A stretch of DNA of 64,000 bases from Quercus robur (lineage: Eukaryota; Streptophyta; Magnoliopsida; Fagales; Fagaceae), in NCBI RefSeq assembly GCF_932294415.1, contig NC_065538.1:45422843-45486842 (forward strand), read 5' to 3'. This document shows positions 1-10,243 of this stretch, piece by piece; position 1 is the first letter of the stretch, and each line of letters starts with the position of its first letter. The position numbers and the translations under genes are program-made. The notes beneath the pieces are model-generated. The model had not been told where the DNA came from. It saw nothing but the letters and a program-made list of their open reading frames with translations, and made no database searches.

Positions 1-1257
1 GGGAAAAACACAGATATGAATGCAGTTAAGCATGCACACAACCAAGGATCCAAACAACATTTTGAATACTCAAAATCATCTCTCAACCAAAAATTTTAAG
101 CACATATATCCCAAACACACACACACACACACACAACAAGTCTAACCAATTTTATATTACAAAAACAAGTTAAGACAGTTTAGTGAGCATACTTAACACA
201 TGTAAACCTTGTAATGGCCAAATCACATTGTACATGCACATGTATCAAGAGTAGCAATGAATATTGCATGTTGTGTGTGAAAAACATCGCAAGATTGCAT
301 ATATGTATACATGTTATGACGATTTGAGATATGATAAAATCACTTTAACTCACACATAATCATAACTGTTTGATGGAGACTATCACCTTTGAGGTACATC
401 CTATAATTCTCACATCTCCTAGAATACATGCTTGCAATCATATTTAAAAGCATTTTGATCTTTTTGCTTTTATTTTTCTTTGCATATTTTTCTTTTAAGC
501 AAATCATGCATGGACATATAAGATATAGAAAAGAAATACCTAATTATGTTAAGCATTTGACATTCCACATTTGCTATGCTGAAGCATACAAATGTCATTT
601 CATGATTGGTGGGCAACAGTAGTGAGATGGTTATTTATGCCTTTTTCTTAGGATTTTCTAATCCTTCCCGTCAAAAAGAGTGATACGAGTGTTAAGTACA
701 AGAGATTACTTAATCTTACTCATCACAAACACGAGCCACAAAGCTCACTTGCTTAGTTGTGCATAGAGATGCTCATCTAAGCTACAAAAGATACAAAGTT
801 TAGAAAACTTTGTTTCAATGGCCATCCAAGGTACACAAGTACCAATGTACACAAACACACATTGTTTTTGTATTTTTTGATTTTTCAATTTTTTTATTTT
901 ATATGAAAAAAAATAAACAAAAAAAATAAACAAAACTAAAAACAAACAAAAACATGTTAAACAAAGCAAAGTATAAAAACTAAACTGACTCAAAATAGTA
1001 AAGCAAAACACTCAAGTAATGCAAACAAAAACAAGAAGGGAGAGAGAGAAGAAGTGACAGAATCACTTGGAGCCCTTTTCCTTCCACACCTTGGAAGAAC
1101 CTTTTCATCTAGCAAACCCTTGATCCGGCGGTGAGGGGGAAGAATTAAAACCGTTCAAGTTCAAAAGGAACATGAGAGCTTTGAGAAGATCTCCAAGATG
1201 AGCAAAAGGGGATGGAAACTGATTCTGGTTTCCCGATGCGATCATGTCGTTGCTCTG
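1..1257 (-). mobile_element. Internal non-coding part of older Copia element C1
   Basis: This is AT-rich sequence with no convincing gene. It lies directly downstream, on the minus strand, of the C1 gag end at 1258. Its position and composition (A-rich runs near 900-1010, CA repeat at 116-135) mirror the non-coding stretch after the gag of element C2 at 6100-7090. No protease, integrase or RT motif is visible. The C1 element runs off the left window edge, so its 3' LTR is not seen and pol could lie outside. Confidence 0.5.
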
Positions 1258-1746
1258 TTAAGTGGCTAACCACTTATAGCAATTAGGTCGAGTATGACCG
1301 GCTACTCCACAGTGATGACAGATGTGCTGCTTCTTCTGTTTAGGTTTTTGAGAGTTAGCCTTCTTAGCCCTAAGGTTTTTAACTTCTTTCTTATCTTGCT
1401 TAGGGGGTGCTCCTAAGATAGATTTGCCCTTGTCTATGTTCTCACTAGCTAAATCAGTTTTGATATTAGTGTTCTCAATTTCAACATTATTAGCAAGAGG
1501 AACAAAAACAATAGAACTAGTAGAAGCAATACTAGGAGAAGAGAAATCGTACCCTAAATCAGTTCTATCGGAAGCAGATTTCTGAAGATTGAGCATTTCA
1601 TCGAGCTTAGCGCTTGAAGTCCTTTCCAGCTGAGCTCTGACTTGGAATAGTTCAAACCTTAGTGCTCCTATAGTTTGATTGGCTTCATCAAACTTTGTAG
1701 AAAGCTTTTCTCGTTCCAGCTCTAAATCACTAAGCTTCTTGGTGGT
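1258..1746 (-). pseudogene. Copia C1 gag, 3' part (coiled coil and second zinc knuckle)
   Basis: This is the C-terminal part of a Copia-type gag polyprotein. The N-terminal portion is heptad-rich, starting near KKLSDLELEREKL. The C-terminal portion has a CCHC zinc knuckle (CHHCGVAGHTRPNC), followed shortly by a stop. The reading frame is interrupted at 1746 by the 3' LTR of element C2. It continues in phase on the far side of that insertion at 10244, where the upstream residues read DKHEKMYRLTT. The GHTRPNC knuckle near the gag end also occurs in C2, so the two elements are relatives. Gag packages element RNA in cytoplasmic particles. This copy is not functional. Confidence 0.8.
1742..1746. 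repeat. Left target-site duplication GTGGT of Copia C2
   Basis: The 5-bp GTGGT directly precedes the TG of the left LTR at 1747. It is repeated exactly at 10239-10243 after the right LTR. Five bases is the usual target duplication for Copia integrase. Confidence 0.85.
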
Positions 1747-2853
1747 TGAAAGTTCAAATATGTGTATAAACACCCTTGAACGTTTAGACCCCCAAATTAT
1801 AACTTAACCAATTCAAGCATTATGTCAAACAACTAGTGTGCGGAAACTTAACATAAGCTATAATATGAAATTGGTAAAACTATCTAAGCCAAATCAAAAA
1901 CACAACCCACAGCAGATAATAAAAAGGCAAAGATAGAGAGGAAGGAAGATGCAAACACAAAGACAACACGCAATGTGTTATCGAAGAGGAAACCGAAGCC
2001 CTCGGCATAAAACCTCTTCGCCGCCCTCCAAGCGGTAAACAATCCACTAGAAAATATAGTAGGGATACATGGACAGCAATAGACCCTCCAAGCCTAATCT
2101 ACCCAGTGCACCTAAGCCCTCCAAGCTTCTTGCTCCAACGAGGTTGCGCCGAACCTTTTTCTTTTCTAGCTTCCCGGATTCCGCTACTAGACCGTAGCAT
2201 CAACCAATGAAGATTGGTTCCTTCCTAACTGCTTCCCAGAAATCCAAACACCTCTCTCATAGTGATGATTATGGTGAGAACAAGGTTTGGTAAAATGCAT
2301 CTCAAGGATTTGACAATAGAGAGGAAGAGAGTTGAGGAATTTGAAGAGACTCTAATGTATAGATTGTGGGTGAATCAATCTTGTTTTTCTTTAGGGTTTC
2401 TCTCTCAAAATTATCTCTGGAAGCTCTCTTACAATCGTGGGTAAAAGGGGTATTTATACTGGAGTGGGAGAGGAATGTGAAACGTCAGGTTTTACAAAAC
2501 AGGGGTGGCTCGCGGCTTGACCTCGCGGCTTGACTAAGTCGCGAGATCCAGTCGCGAGATAACCGTATGGCTAATTGTCCTGTTTTGTCCTGTAGTGCTC
2601 CAGCTTGCATGACTGTTCACCTTCCAGCATGCTTGGCACGTGTGCTGCGTCTGGCGGCTTGCAGCCGCGAGTCACCTGCGAGGCCAAGCCGCGAGTCTCT
2701 GTTTTCTTGCACACTCTTGAGCAAACTTCACTCTATCTCACTCACTACCCTTACATCAAACTCACCTAAATACAGGGTTACTAAATGCTGAAATACAAGC
2801 AAATTTGGCACGGAATAAAGCCAATTAGATGGTTGAATAAATTCAACCTTACA
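1747..2853 (-). repeat. 3' LTR of Copia C2
   Basis: This 1107-bp LTR starts TGAAAGTTC and ends CCTTACA on the plus strand, that is TG...CA on both ends of the element sense strand. It is about 98% identical to 9132-10238. It contains six CGCG-centred motifs between about 2510 and 2700, upstream (in minus sense) of the TATA-like box. Confidence 0.92.
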
Positions 2854-2868
2854 ATCTCCCCCTTTGGC
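2854..2868 (-). other. Polypurine tract of Copia C2
   Basis: The minus strand reads CAAAGGGGGAGAT immediately before the 3' LTR. This is the expected position and composition for the plus-strand DNA synthesis primer. Confidence 0.8.
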
Positions 2869-3713
2869 TATTCCATGACAAAACCCTAAAACAGACTCTA
2901 GACTTAACATGTGAGTTGGGAACAGTTGAACAAAACTCGCTCACACCTAACTCTAGAAGCTGTGAAGCACTTGAATCATATGAACATAAGACTCCTGAAA
3001 CACAACAATACACCATGATCATTGTTAAGCAGAAAATCGTGAAATGCATATGAAACAGGCAATATGTGACCAAGCAAAGATGGAGTTAAGAAACAAACCA
3101 TGGCTTGATCAATCAAGTGAACACCACAAGGTAGTGATCATAGTGCTCATTCACACTTGGAATGAACACAAGGACATACAAGTTAACAAGCACAAGGCAA
3201 GATACTTGTATGTTCAACACTCAACCAATGCATAATACACAAGGTATATGCATCTAGGAACAATCCTACAAGGGCACAAGAGTGACAGTACAAAAATCAA
3301 AATGCAAGACATTTAGATAGAAGTACTGATTTCAACATAGAATAAAAGGCTGCATTAAGCAAGGTACAAACCATAAAGCCTACATATAATGCATAAAACA
3401 TTAACCCTAAAAGCTTACAAAAGCACATGGGTACAAACACAAAATATTAAACTGAATAACATCATCACAATATATAAAAGATTAAACAAAGAATATAAGT
3501 TATGAGTTAGAAACAACTATACACCAAAAACACAGTGTATCAAACCCATATAAACACTAAAAGCCCAACAAAAATAAACCTATAAGTTTAGAGGATAAGA
3601 CTTAAAACAAAAATATGTCAAAAGTATGTGTGTACTCCCCCTATCACTATGCACACTTCCCTTTGAACTTTCTCCCCCTTACTGAATGCTCTCTCCCTTT
3701 TTGGCACGAATAG
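2869..3713. other. C2 internal non-coding region between extra ORF and PPT
   Basis: This is AT-rich internal sequence of C2 with no supported gene. Two further C-rich patches on the plus strand (near 3635-3650 and 3670-3682) read as GGGGGAG-type purine tracts on the minus strand and could act as secondary plus-strand primers. That role is inference. Confidence 0.4.
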
Positions 3714-4859
3714 CTAAAGGCTATCGTCCAACTTTCGTTGAATAGCATCTAGCTGATTCTCCATAGTCTCGAGACGCATTTGGACATGGTTGTTTGTAGA
3801 GTAGAGAATTGTCACAATCTCATCAATGCGTTTCTGAATATGCTCAAGTAAGCTGCCAATTCTATCAGTATGAGGAGCAGTCTGTGCTTGCGGAATACTA
3901 GCTTGGGAAGCTTCAGGAACAGCACGCGAAGTAGATGTGGTATGTGCAGGTGTCTCTGACTCAGGGGCAGATGGAGTAACCGGAGAGATGTGAGCACTCC
4001 TTGGTGTTTTAGAGGAGTGACTTCCGCTAGCTTGAAGAGTGAACATGGAAATAGGACGCTGACGGGTCAACATTTTTCCATCTGTAGGAGGAATAATGCT
4101 TTCACGAAGAATGAGCTTCATGATGAGACTGCAAAATGGAATAATTCCTCGAGCTGCAGTTCGTACCGCGGTCTTCCTCAAGGTGTAATAGATGTGAGCA
4201 CATATATCAATGGGGACTCCTGTAATAAGATCACAAAGGAATAGAGCTCTCCCAAGATTGATGAATGTAGTGTTGGACAGTGGGTAGAGATTGGTGAACA
4301 TGATCAACTTTAGTGTGGTCAGCTCTGGTGCAAACTTTGCGGTGCTGATGGATGTTCCTGCACTGGATACTTCATGATCGGATCCTAGGATTTATAGAAT
4401 TTCTTCAACCTCTGGAGTTCGATCATCGTATGGAGTTAGATCCACATTCTGAGGTCTGGTGATGCCGAGAAGATCTGCGATGGAGTTTGGGGAAATGCCA
4501 AACTCTTTTCCTCTGACCCAGAAAATAAGTTCAGCTCCAAGATCAGTTGCATTGGAGAAGCATTCTTTGACCAGCTCATCCATTGGATCATCAAAGTTCC
4601 CGAATAAGTTTGCCCAATCTCGTTTCTCAAAGATTCGAGGGATAAAAGTGGTCCCTATGGTATTAAACTCCACCACCCGTTCCACTATGGGAGTTGACTT
4701 GTCAAAGATGTTCGAGTAGATGTGTGAGGTAAGTGGAGTTCTGAACCTCTCCTCATTGGGGTCTTGAGATGCCTGTGATGATAGTCGAGTCCTTTTAGCA
4801 ACTGGTGTTGCTGGATCGTCAGCAACAATGTCTTTACCCTTGGAAGATTGACGAGACAT
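3714..4859 (-). pseudogene. Extra ORF of Copia C2, putative plant transposon protein (Transposase_32-like), one stop
   Basis: The frame starts at ATG 4859 and runs about 382 codons, with one in-frame TAA at about 4389-4391. Residues 1-35 are basic and low complexity. Residues 40-155 match the plant retroelement domain often named putative plant transposon protein: DWANLF, then LVKECFSNA, WVRG, SPNSIADLLGI. The part after the stop carries a Ser/Pro/Thr-rich stretch and a C-terminal amphipathic helix (residues about 340-380). The ATG follows immediately on a splice acceptor (TTGCAG), and a matching donor with an upstream exon exists at 5625. Position after gag and before the 3' LTR is where env-like ORFs sit in SIRE-type Copia elements. 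I see no signal peptide or membrane span. Function unknown. Confidence 0.65.
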
Positions 4860-5625
4860 CTGCAAGAGAATAGGCTCATAGCAAAGAACCAACAACAGTA
4901 CCACACAAGATAAATATCAACATGATTCAATGCTAATAGAAGTGAAAAACAGAGATTTTAATACATAAATACACACTGAAGATAGTGCAGACCCAACAAA
5001 ACTTCCAACAATACTTAGGTGCACAAAATGACATGTGCAGCAAAATGGTGATAGCACAAAAAAGGCATAGAGAGACAAAATCAACCAGAACTGTCAATGA
5101 GACAGTTTACCATGACCATGAAATGCAAACAAATACAGCATTCGAACATAAAGAACAGATATCATAAAACATGCCACAAAAGATATGAACATGGGAAAAA
5201 TTTCAAAAAGACGTAACAAAGCACCCAAACTAGAGCACATGGCTGTGAAACACAACATTCAGAAGAAATTTTTTTGTAAAGGAATACTTTCAAGATGCCA
5301 ACATCCACACATTATGTTAACATAGAAGCACAGTAAACCAATGCCGTAAACCAACATCAACACACAAACAAGTGAAATGAGCAAGTCAAATAAATACCAA
5401 ACCCATTTAACAAAAGTTTTTCAGAATCAACAACAGGCAAATATCAAAACAATGAAAAAGCACATTGTGACCACTCAACATGAAAACAGATGAAAACAAC
5501 AACAATCATAACAAGCCAAACCCATCACACAAAGAGAGGAATGTTTCGAACACAATAACAATCCAAATGGTAGTAGAAACATCCATGAAACAGGGAAAAT
5601 GAGATTAAGAAAACAAGACCCATAC
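4860..5625 (-). other. Predicted intron in leader of the C2 extra ORF
   Basis: On the minus strand there is a donor AAAAG|GTATGG at 5625 and an acceptor TTGCAG ending at 4860, directly abutting the ATG. The length is 766 bp. An AT-rich interior with no long ORF fits a plant intron. The exon upstream (5626 to about 5760) has the pyrimidine-rich look of a plant 5' UTR. This is inferred from sequence only. Confidence 0.5.
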
Positions 5626-5784
5626 CTTTTCTTGATGATTTGGATAAGAAATGAAGCACCAATGAGATTTCAAAATGGATACCCGGAGTGTTTGGGAAGG
5701 AGATAGTTTAGAGAGAAGATGAACAGTCACAAAAGTTCGAGGGAAAAACTGAAAAAGATTTAAAAACTGTCCCTATTTTTGCCA

Positions 5785-6050
5785 AACACGCGTTTTTCGC
5801 GACTTGATTGAGTCGCCACAAAGTCGCCAGTTCAAACCGCCAAAACACTTAAAGACAAAAGTTTGAAAAATTTTTCTAAGTGTTTTTCGCGATTGGAAGG
5901 TCTACCCGCGAGTGAGTCGCGAGCTGAGCCGCGAAAATCTCTGAGTAACCCTCGCGATTGGGCCCTCCACTCGCGAACAAGTCGCCAAAAATGACCTGCG
6001 AAGATGCGACTGAGGCTCGCGACTTGACATACTCGCGACTGAGCCGCCAA
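5785..6050 (-). promoter_or_regulatory. CGCGA-rich block, possible internal promoter of the C2 extra ORF
   Basis: Nine CGCGA motifs, usually TCGCGA, CTCGCGA or CCGCGAG, fall within about 240 bp of otherwise AT-rich DNA. The block sits just upstream (minus sense) of the predicted leader exon of the extra ORF. The same motif family, with the same CTTGAC and TGAG neighbours, occurs in the C2 LTR at 2510-2700 and 9892-10085, upstream of the LTR TATA-like box. Promoter function is inference. Confidence 0.45.
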
Positions 6051-7091
6051 AACAGGGCAAAACTGGATTTTGAAAGATGCAGATTTTTCAAATAAAATAC
6101 TTTCCAAAAACACCTAAAACACTCAAAAATCTTTTTGTACTTGAATAAACAAAGATTGAGCATGTGAAAACACATTTCATCAAGTACAATCACACAAATG
6201 AATATGGCATTTATTGAACATAAACTTGTGTGTTGTGTGTGGATATCAACAATGAGATAGTCCTTAGTCTAATGTGAAGTTTCAATGATCAATTCAACCA
6301 AGACATACACAATTAGCACTAGATCATGTGACCCATCTCAATTATAGAAATATGTATACATGACCTCCCACAAAACTTGATAACATAACTTGGAACTTTA
6401 CATTTGACTCCACTTTTAATCATAACATTTGATCTTTTTGATCTTTTGAGGCAATCACCTCTCATTGTGAGAGTGATATTTGATATTTCACTTTAATGAA
6501 CAAGCCTTTGGTTTTTTGAATAAACATTTTCTTTAATATAAGGTCGCTTACCCTTTTTCCTAGTCGAATACTAAAATGTGCGACAGACTTTTGCAGCTCA
6601 ATATCTCTTTTCATTTGGAGATTTACATTTGGTGAGCTCTTTTTAGCAAAAACAAAAATAAATAGTGGGAAGATATATAGACACAAGTCTATGCATGTCT
6701 CAAGATCAACATAACCATTCACTAATCATTCATGACAAGTTTGAAGATCTATTTACAACAATCACATAGATTTCAAGATTTCTCCCACAGAGATATGAGT
6801 GCAAAGAAACAAGCAATGCTCGAAAATGCACAAAGCCATTAGTACAAAGGTACAAGGAAAAACAAGTTTTGAGACAAAAGCTCAACAATGTCAATCAAAC
6901 TTTTTGATTTTCTAATTTTTTATGTGATTTTTGGATTTTTGACAGTAGAAGAAAAAGATTGATCAAAAACGAAATAAATTAAAAGTATGCACAAGTAGAC
7001 AAGCAAACAACCAACAGCAAAAACACCAAGCAAACAAACAAACATCGTCACAAAGCATAGGAAGTATTAATGCATGGACATGTTGTAATGC
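6051..7091. other. C2 internal non-coding region downstream of gag
   Basis: This is the place where protease, integrase and RT would be expected in an autonomous Copia. Neither strand shows a catalytic motif or an ORF longer than about 100 codons. The sequence is AT-rich. It resembles the corresponding region of C1 at 1-1257 in composition. Confidence 0.5.
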
Positions 7092-9062
7092 TTATGCATG
7101 AGTACCCTTTTTCACCCACACGTCACTTGCGTTTGGGGTGATTTCCTTATAGGATTGGGTACGGGAGTTAGGGCTTTCAAACCTTCGTGAGAAGCTTTCC
7201 AAGCAGTTGGTGAATGCACCAATCATCTTCATCACGTTCATCATTCCGGGATCACTATTCTGATCTCTAGATTGTTCACCTGCCCAATTTCTTCTATCAT
7301 TTCTAGGTCCTTCTGACCTTTGAGGAGTTGTACTATTCTTTGCTCTCAACTTTTGGCAATTTGGTCGAGTATGCCCTTGAAGTCCGCAATAATGACACAC
7401 ATAAGTTGCTCTAGGACCTCTTTGTGGTCGTGGGCGTGACTTGGCACGAGATTCAGACCTGCCCACAGATTGATTACGGGGATTCAACAACCGTTGGTTC
7501 ACCACATTCTTCTTCTCCTCCATCTTGAGCTTCTCTTCATTAAGGTCAACTACAACTGGATCTTTGGCCTTTACAAACTTCACTTCTTTAGTGACATTTC
7601 CAGATGAGCTACTTCCTCCGGTATATCCCAATCCGGATTTGTCTGAAAAGCTCTTTTAAGATGAAATAACATCATCTAGCTTCTTGGTGGTAACCCTCTC
7701 TATTTTAGCATTTGCTTGCACAACCTCATGCTCAAGAAATCTCACTTTTGTGTAAGTTTCGGACAGCTCACTATTCAATGTTTCTATCTCACATTTGGCC
7801 TCCCTATATCGGATTAGTAGACTTTTGTAGTCCTCCTCTGCCTTCTTCATTTTTCTCACAGCAGCCTTGGCCACCCTTGTGTACTCACCCGACTTCTCCA
7901 AGAGTGAGTTATAATTCTCTTGAAGATTTGCTGTGCTTTCATCTTCTTCAGCATTTGATTCTTCAACAATTCCCAGTGATTCATCATCACTATGTTCTCC
8001 AAGGTCTCGTACAAGCAGATTCAACTCATCTGAAGACTCAACATGAGCAATAGTCATAAAAGCTGAATAGTTCCCCTCTCCATCACAGCTTTCTTCAGAT
8101 TCTGAGTCAGATGAATCCGAGTCACTCAATGTCGTGGCATACACTTTGCCTTTCGATTTCAAATAATTCGGACATTCCTTCTTAAAGTGTCCATGCCCGT
8201 TACATTCGAAGCATGTGACACCTTGTGTAGGTTGGGATTCTTTTCCATCTTTCTTTTTGAATTCCCTTTTCTCCCTTCCAGAACTTTGGAATTTTCTTTT
8301 ATCATCAAATTTGCCATTATTTTTGAATTTCAAGAACTTTCTGAAATTTTTGACAAGGTATGCAATATCTTTGTCAACCACATCTTCTCCCGATGAGTCT
8401 TGATCTTCCACCTTCTCATTAATGGTCTTAAGAGCAAGAGATTTACTCTTCCGTTGATTGGGCAGCGACATCTCATAAGTCTGAAGAGAACCAACCAGCT
8501 CCTGGACTTTGATGTCATCAAGGTCCTTGCTCTCTTCAATTGCCGTCACTTTAGCACGAAAACTTTCCGGCAATGATCGAAGGATCTTCCTTACTATTTT
8601 TGAATCCTCCGTTTTCTCCCCCAAGTTGAACTTGCTGACAACTACCTCATTTAGCTTCCTATAGAAAGAGTCAAAAGACTCATCCTCACTCATTTTGAGC
8701 TCCTCAAACCGAGTGGTTAGCATTTGCAACTTGGTGTCTTTCACTTTCTTTGTGCCTTCGTAGGTGGTTTCCAAAATCTCCCATGCTTCTTTGGCAACGG
8801 TGATGTGAGAAATCTTGTGAAATTCATCTGGAGACACACCACAGAAAATAGCATTGAGTGCTTTACTGTTAACATTAGATGCAGCAAGTGCTGCCTTATC
8901 CCATGTGGATTTGGCTGCCTCAGGTCTGGTCCAACCAATCTCAACAGCATCCCAAACAGATTCATCAATAGAACACAGAAAAGCTCTCATGCGAACTTTC
9001 CAAAACGCATAATTACTACCATCAAAATATGGAGGTGCATTTAGGGATTGAGACCGATCCAT
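7092..9062 (-). pseudogene. Copia C2 gag (UBN2-type) with one internal stop
   Basis: The frame starts at ATG 9062 (MDRSQSLNAPPYFDGSNYAF) and runs about 656 codons, broken by a single TAA at about 7653-7655. Residues 1-100 are the DUF4219-like N terminus (FDGSNYAFWKVRM). Residues 60-220 are the UBN2-type gag capsid region. A first CCHC knuckle (CFECNGHGHFKKEC) lies near residue 285, then an acidic Ser/Asp/Glu stretch, then a coiled coil at about 375-465. After the stop come a basic linker and a second CCHC knuckle (CHYCGLQGHTRPNC). It ends in VWVKKGTHA, the sequence that normally leads into the Copia protease, followed by a true stop. Gag forms the virus-like particle and binds element RNA. 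One nonsense change in a 98%-LTR-identity element suggests very recent inactivation, or a readthrough site. Confidence 0.85.
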
Positions 9063-9115
9063 CTCAAAAGGGAGTCAAGGATCACACAATGGTATTGAAA
9101 CCAATAAGAGTGTAC

Positions 9116-9131
9116 CCGCTCTGATACCAAA
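9116..9131 (-). other. Primer binding site of Copia C2
   Basis: Immediately inside the right LTR the minus strand reads TTTGGTATCAGAGC, matching the 3' end of initiator tRNA-Met. This fixes the right LTR as the 5' LTR and the element as minus-strand. Confidence 0.88.
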
Positions 9132-10238
9132 TGAAAGTTCAAATATGTGTATAAACACCCTTGAACGTTTAGACCCCCAAATTATAACTTAACCAATTCA
9201 AGCATTATGTCAAACAACTAGTGTGCGGAAACTTAACATAAGCTATAATATGAAATTGGTAAAACTATCTAAGCCAAATTAAAAACACAACCCACAACAG
9301 ATAATAAAAAGGCAAAGATAGAAAGGAAGGAAGATGCAAACACAAAGACAACACGCGATGTGTTATCGAAGAGGAAACCGAAGCCCTCGGCGTAAAACCT
9401 CTCCGCCGCCCTCCAAGCGGTAAACAATCCACTAGAAAATATAGTTAGGATACATGGACAGCAATAGACCCTCCAGGCCTAATCTACCCAGTGCACCTAA
9501 GCCCTCCAAGCTTCTTGCTCCAAAAAGGTTGCGCCGAACCTTTTTCTTTTCTAGCTTCCCGGATTCCGCTACTAGACCGTAGCATCAACCAATGAAGATT
9601 GGTTCCTTCCTAACTGCTTTCCAGAAATCCAAACACCTCTCTCACAGTGATGATTATGGTGAGAACAAGGTTTGGTAAAATGCATCTCAAGGATTTGACA
9701 ATAGAGAGGAAGAGAGTTGAGGAATTTGAAGAGACTCTAATGTATAGATTGTGGGTGAATCAATCTTGTTTTTCTTTAGGGTTTCTCTCTCAAAATTATC
9801 TCTGGAAGCTCTCTTACAATCGTGGGTAAAAGGGGTATTTATACTGGAGTGGGAGAGGAATGTGAAACGTCAGGTTTTACAAAACAGGGGTGGCTCGCGG
9901 CTTGACCTCGCAGCTTGACTAAGTCGTGAGATCCAGTCGCGAGATAACCGTATGGCCAGTTGTCCTGTTTTTTCCTGTAGTGCTACAGCTTGCATGACTG
10001 TTCACCTTCCAGCATGCTTGGCACGTGTGCTGCGTCTGGTGGCTTGCAGCCACGAGTCACCTGCGAGGCCAAGCCGCGAGTCTCTGTTTTCTTGCACACT
10101 CTTGAGCAAACTTCACTCTATCTCACTCACTACCCTTACATCAAACCCACCTAAATACAGGGTTACTAAATGCTGAAATACAAGCAAATTTGGCACGGAA
10201 TAAAGCCAATTAGATGGTTGAATAAATTCAACCTTACA
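9132..10238 (-). repeat. 5' LTR of Copia C2
   Basis: This 1107-bp LTR has the same ends as the 3' copy. A TATA-like box (GTATAAATA on the minus strand) lies at 9836-9844. A CGCGA/CGCGG cluster lies 50 to 250 bp further upstream in the U3 sense, at 9892-10085. Roughly 20 substitutions separate it from the 3' LTR and no length change is visible. Confidence 0.92.
9836..9844 (-). promoter_or_regulatory. TATA-like box in the C2 5' LTR
   Basis: The minus strand reads GTATAAATACC inside the LTR. It is the best TATA candidate in the LTR and would set transcription start about 30 bp further toward 9800. The equivalent box is present at the same place in the 3' LTR. Confidence 0.5.
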
Positions 10239-10243
10239 GTGGT
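10239..10243. repeat. Right target-site duplication GTGGT of Copia C2
   Basis: Exact copy of the five bases at 1742-1746. Beyond it the C1 gag frame resumes. Confidence 0.85.

Larger units (their letters stand above)
1747..10238 (-). mobile_element. Pol-less Copia retrotransposon C2, complete with LTRs and TSD
   Basis: This is an 8.5-kb LTR element on the minus strand. It has two 1107-bp LTRs (1747-2853 and 9132-10238), a PBS matching initiator tRNA-Met next to the right LTR, a purine tract next to the left LTR, and flanking GTGGT duplications. In minus-strand order the internal part holds gag (9062-7092), about 2.2 kb with no gene, and an extra ORF (4859-3714). I see no protease, integrase, RT or RNase H motifs anywhere inside. 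The LTRs differ at roughly 20 positions, so the insertion is young. The element must have been mobilised by enzymes supplied in trans. It sits inside the gag of the related element C1. Confidence 0.88.

Noticed and set aside
428..622. 64-codon plus-strand frame with a hydrophobic N terminus
   Set aside because: It lies in non-coding sequence of element C1, has biased composition and no recognised homology.
2262..2444. 60-codon frame present identically at 2262 and 9647
   Set aside because: It is in both LTRs of C2, so its identity is due to LTR duplication and not to selection on a protein.
3714..4859. Envelope glycoprotein gene of C2
   Set aside because: The position fits, but no signal peptide, transmembrane span or cleavage site is visible. 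The domain matches a plant transposon protein family of unknown role instead.
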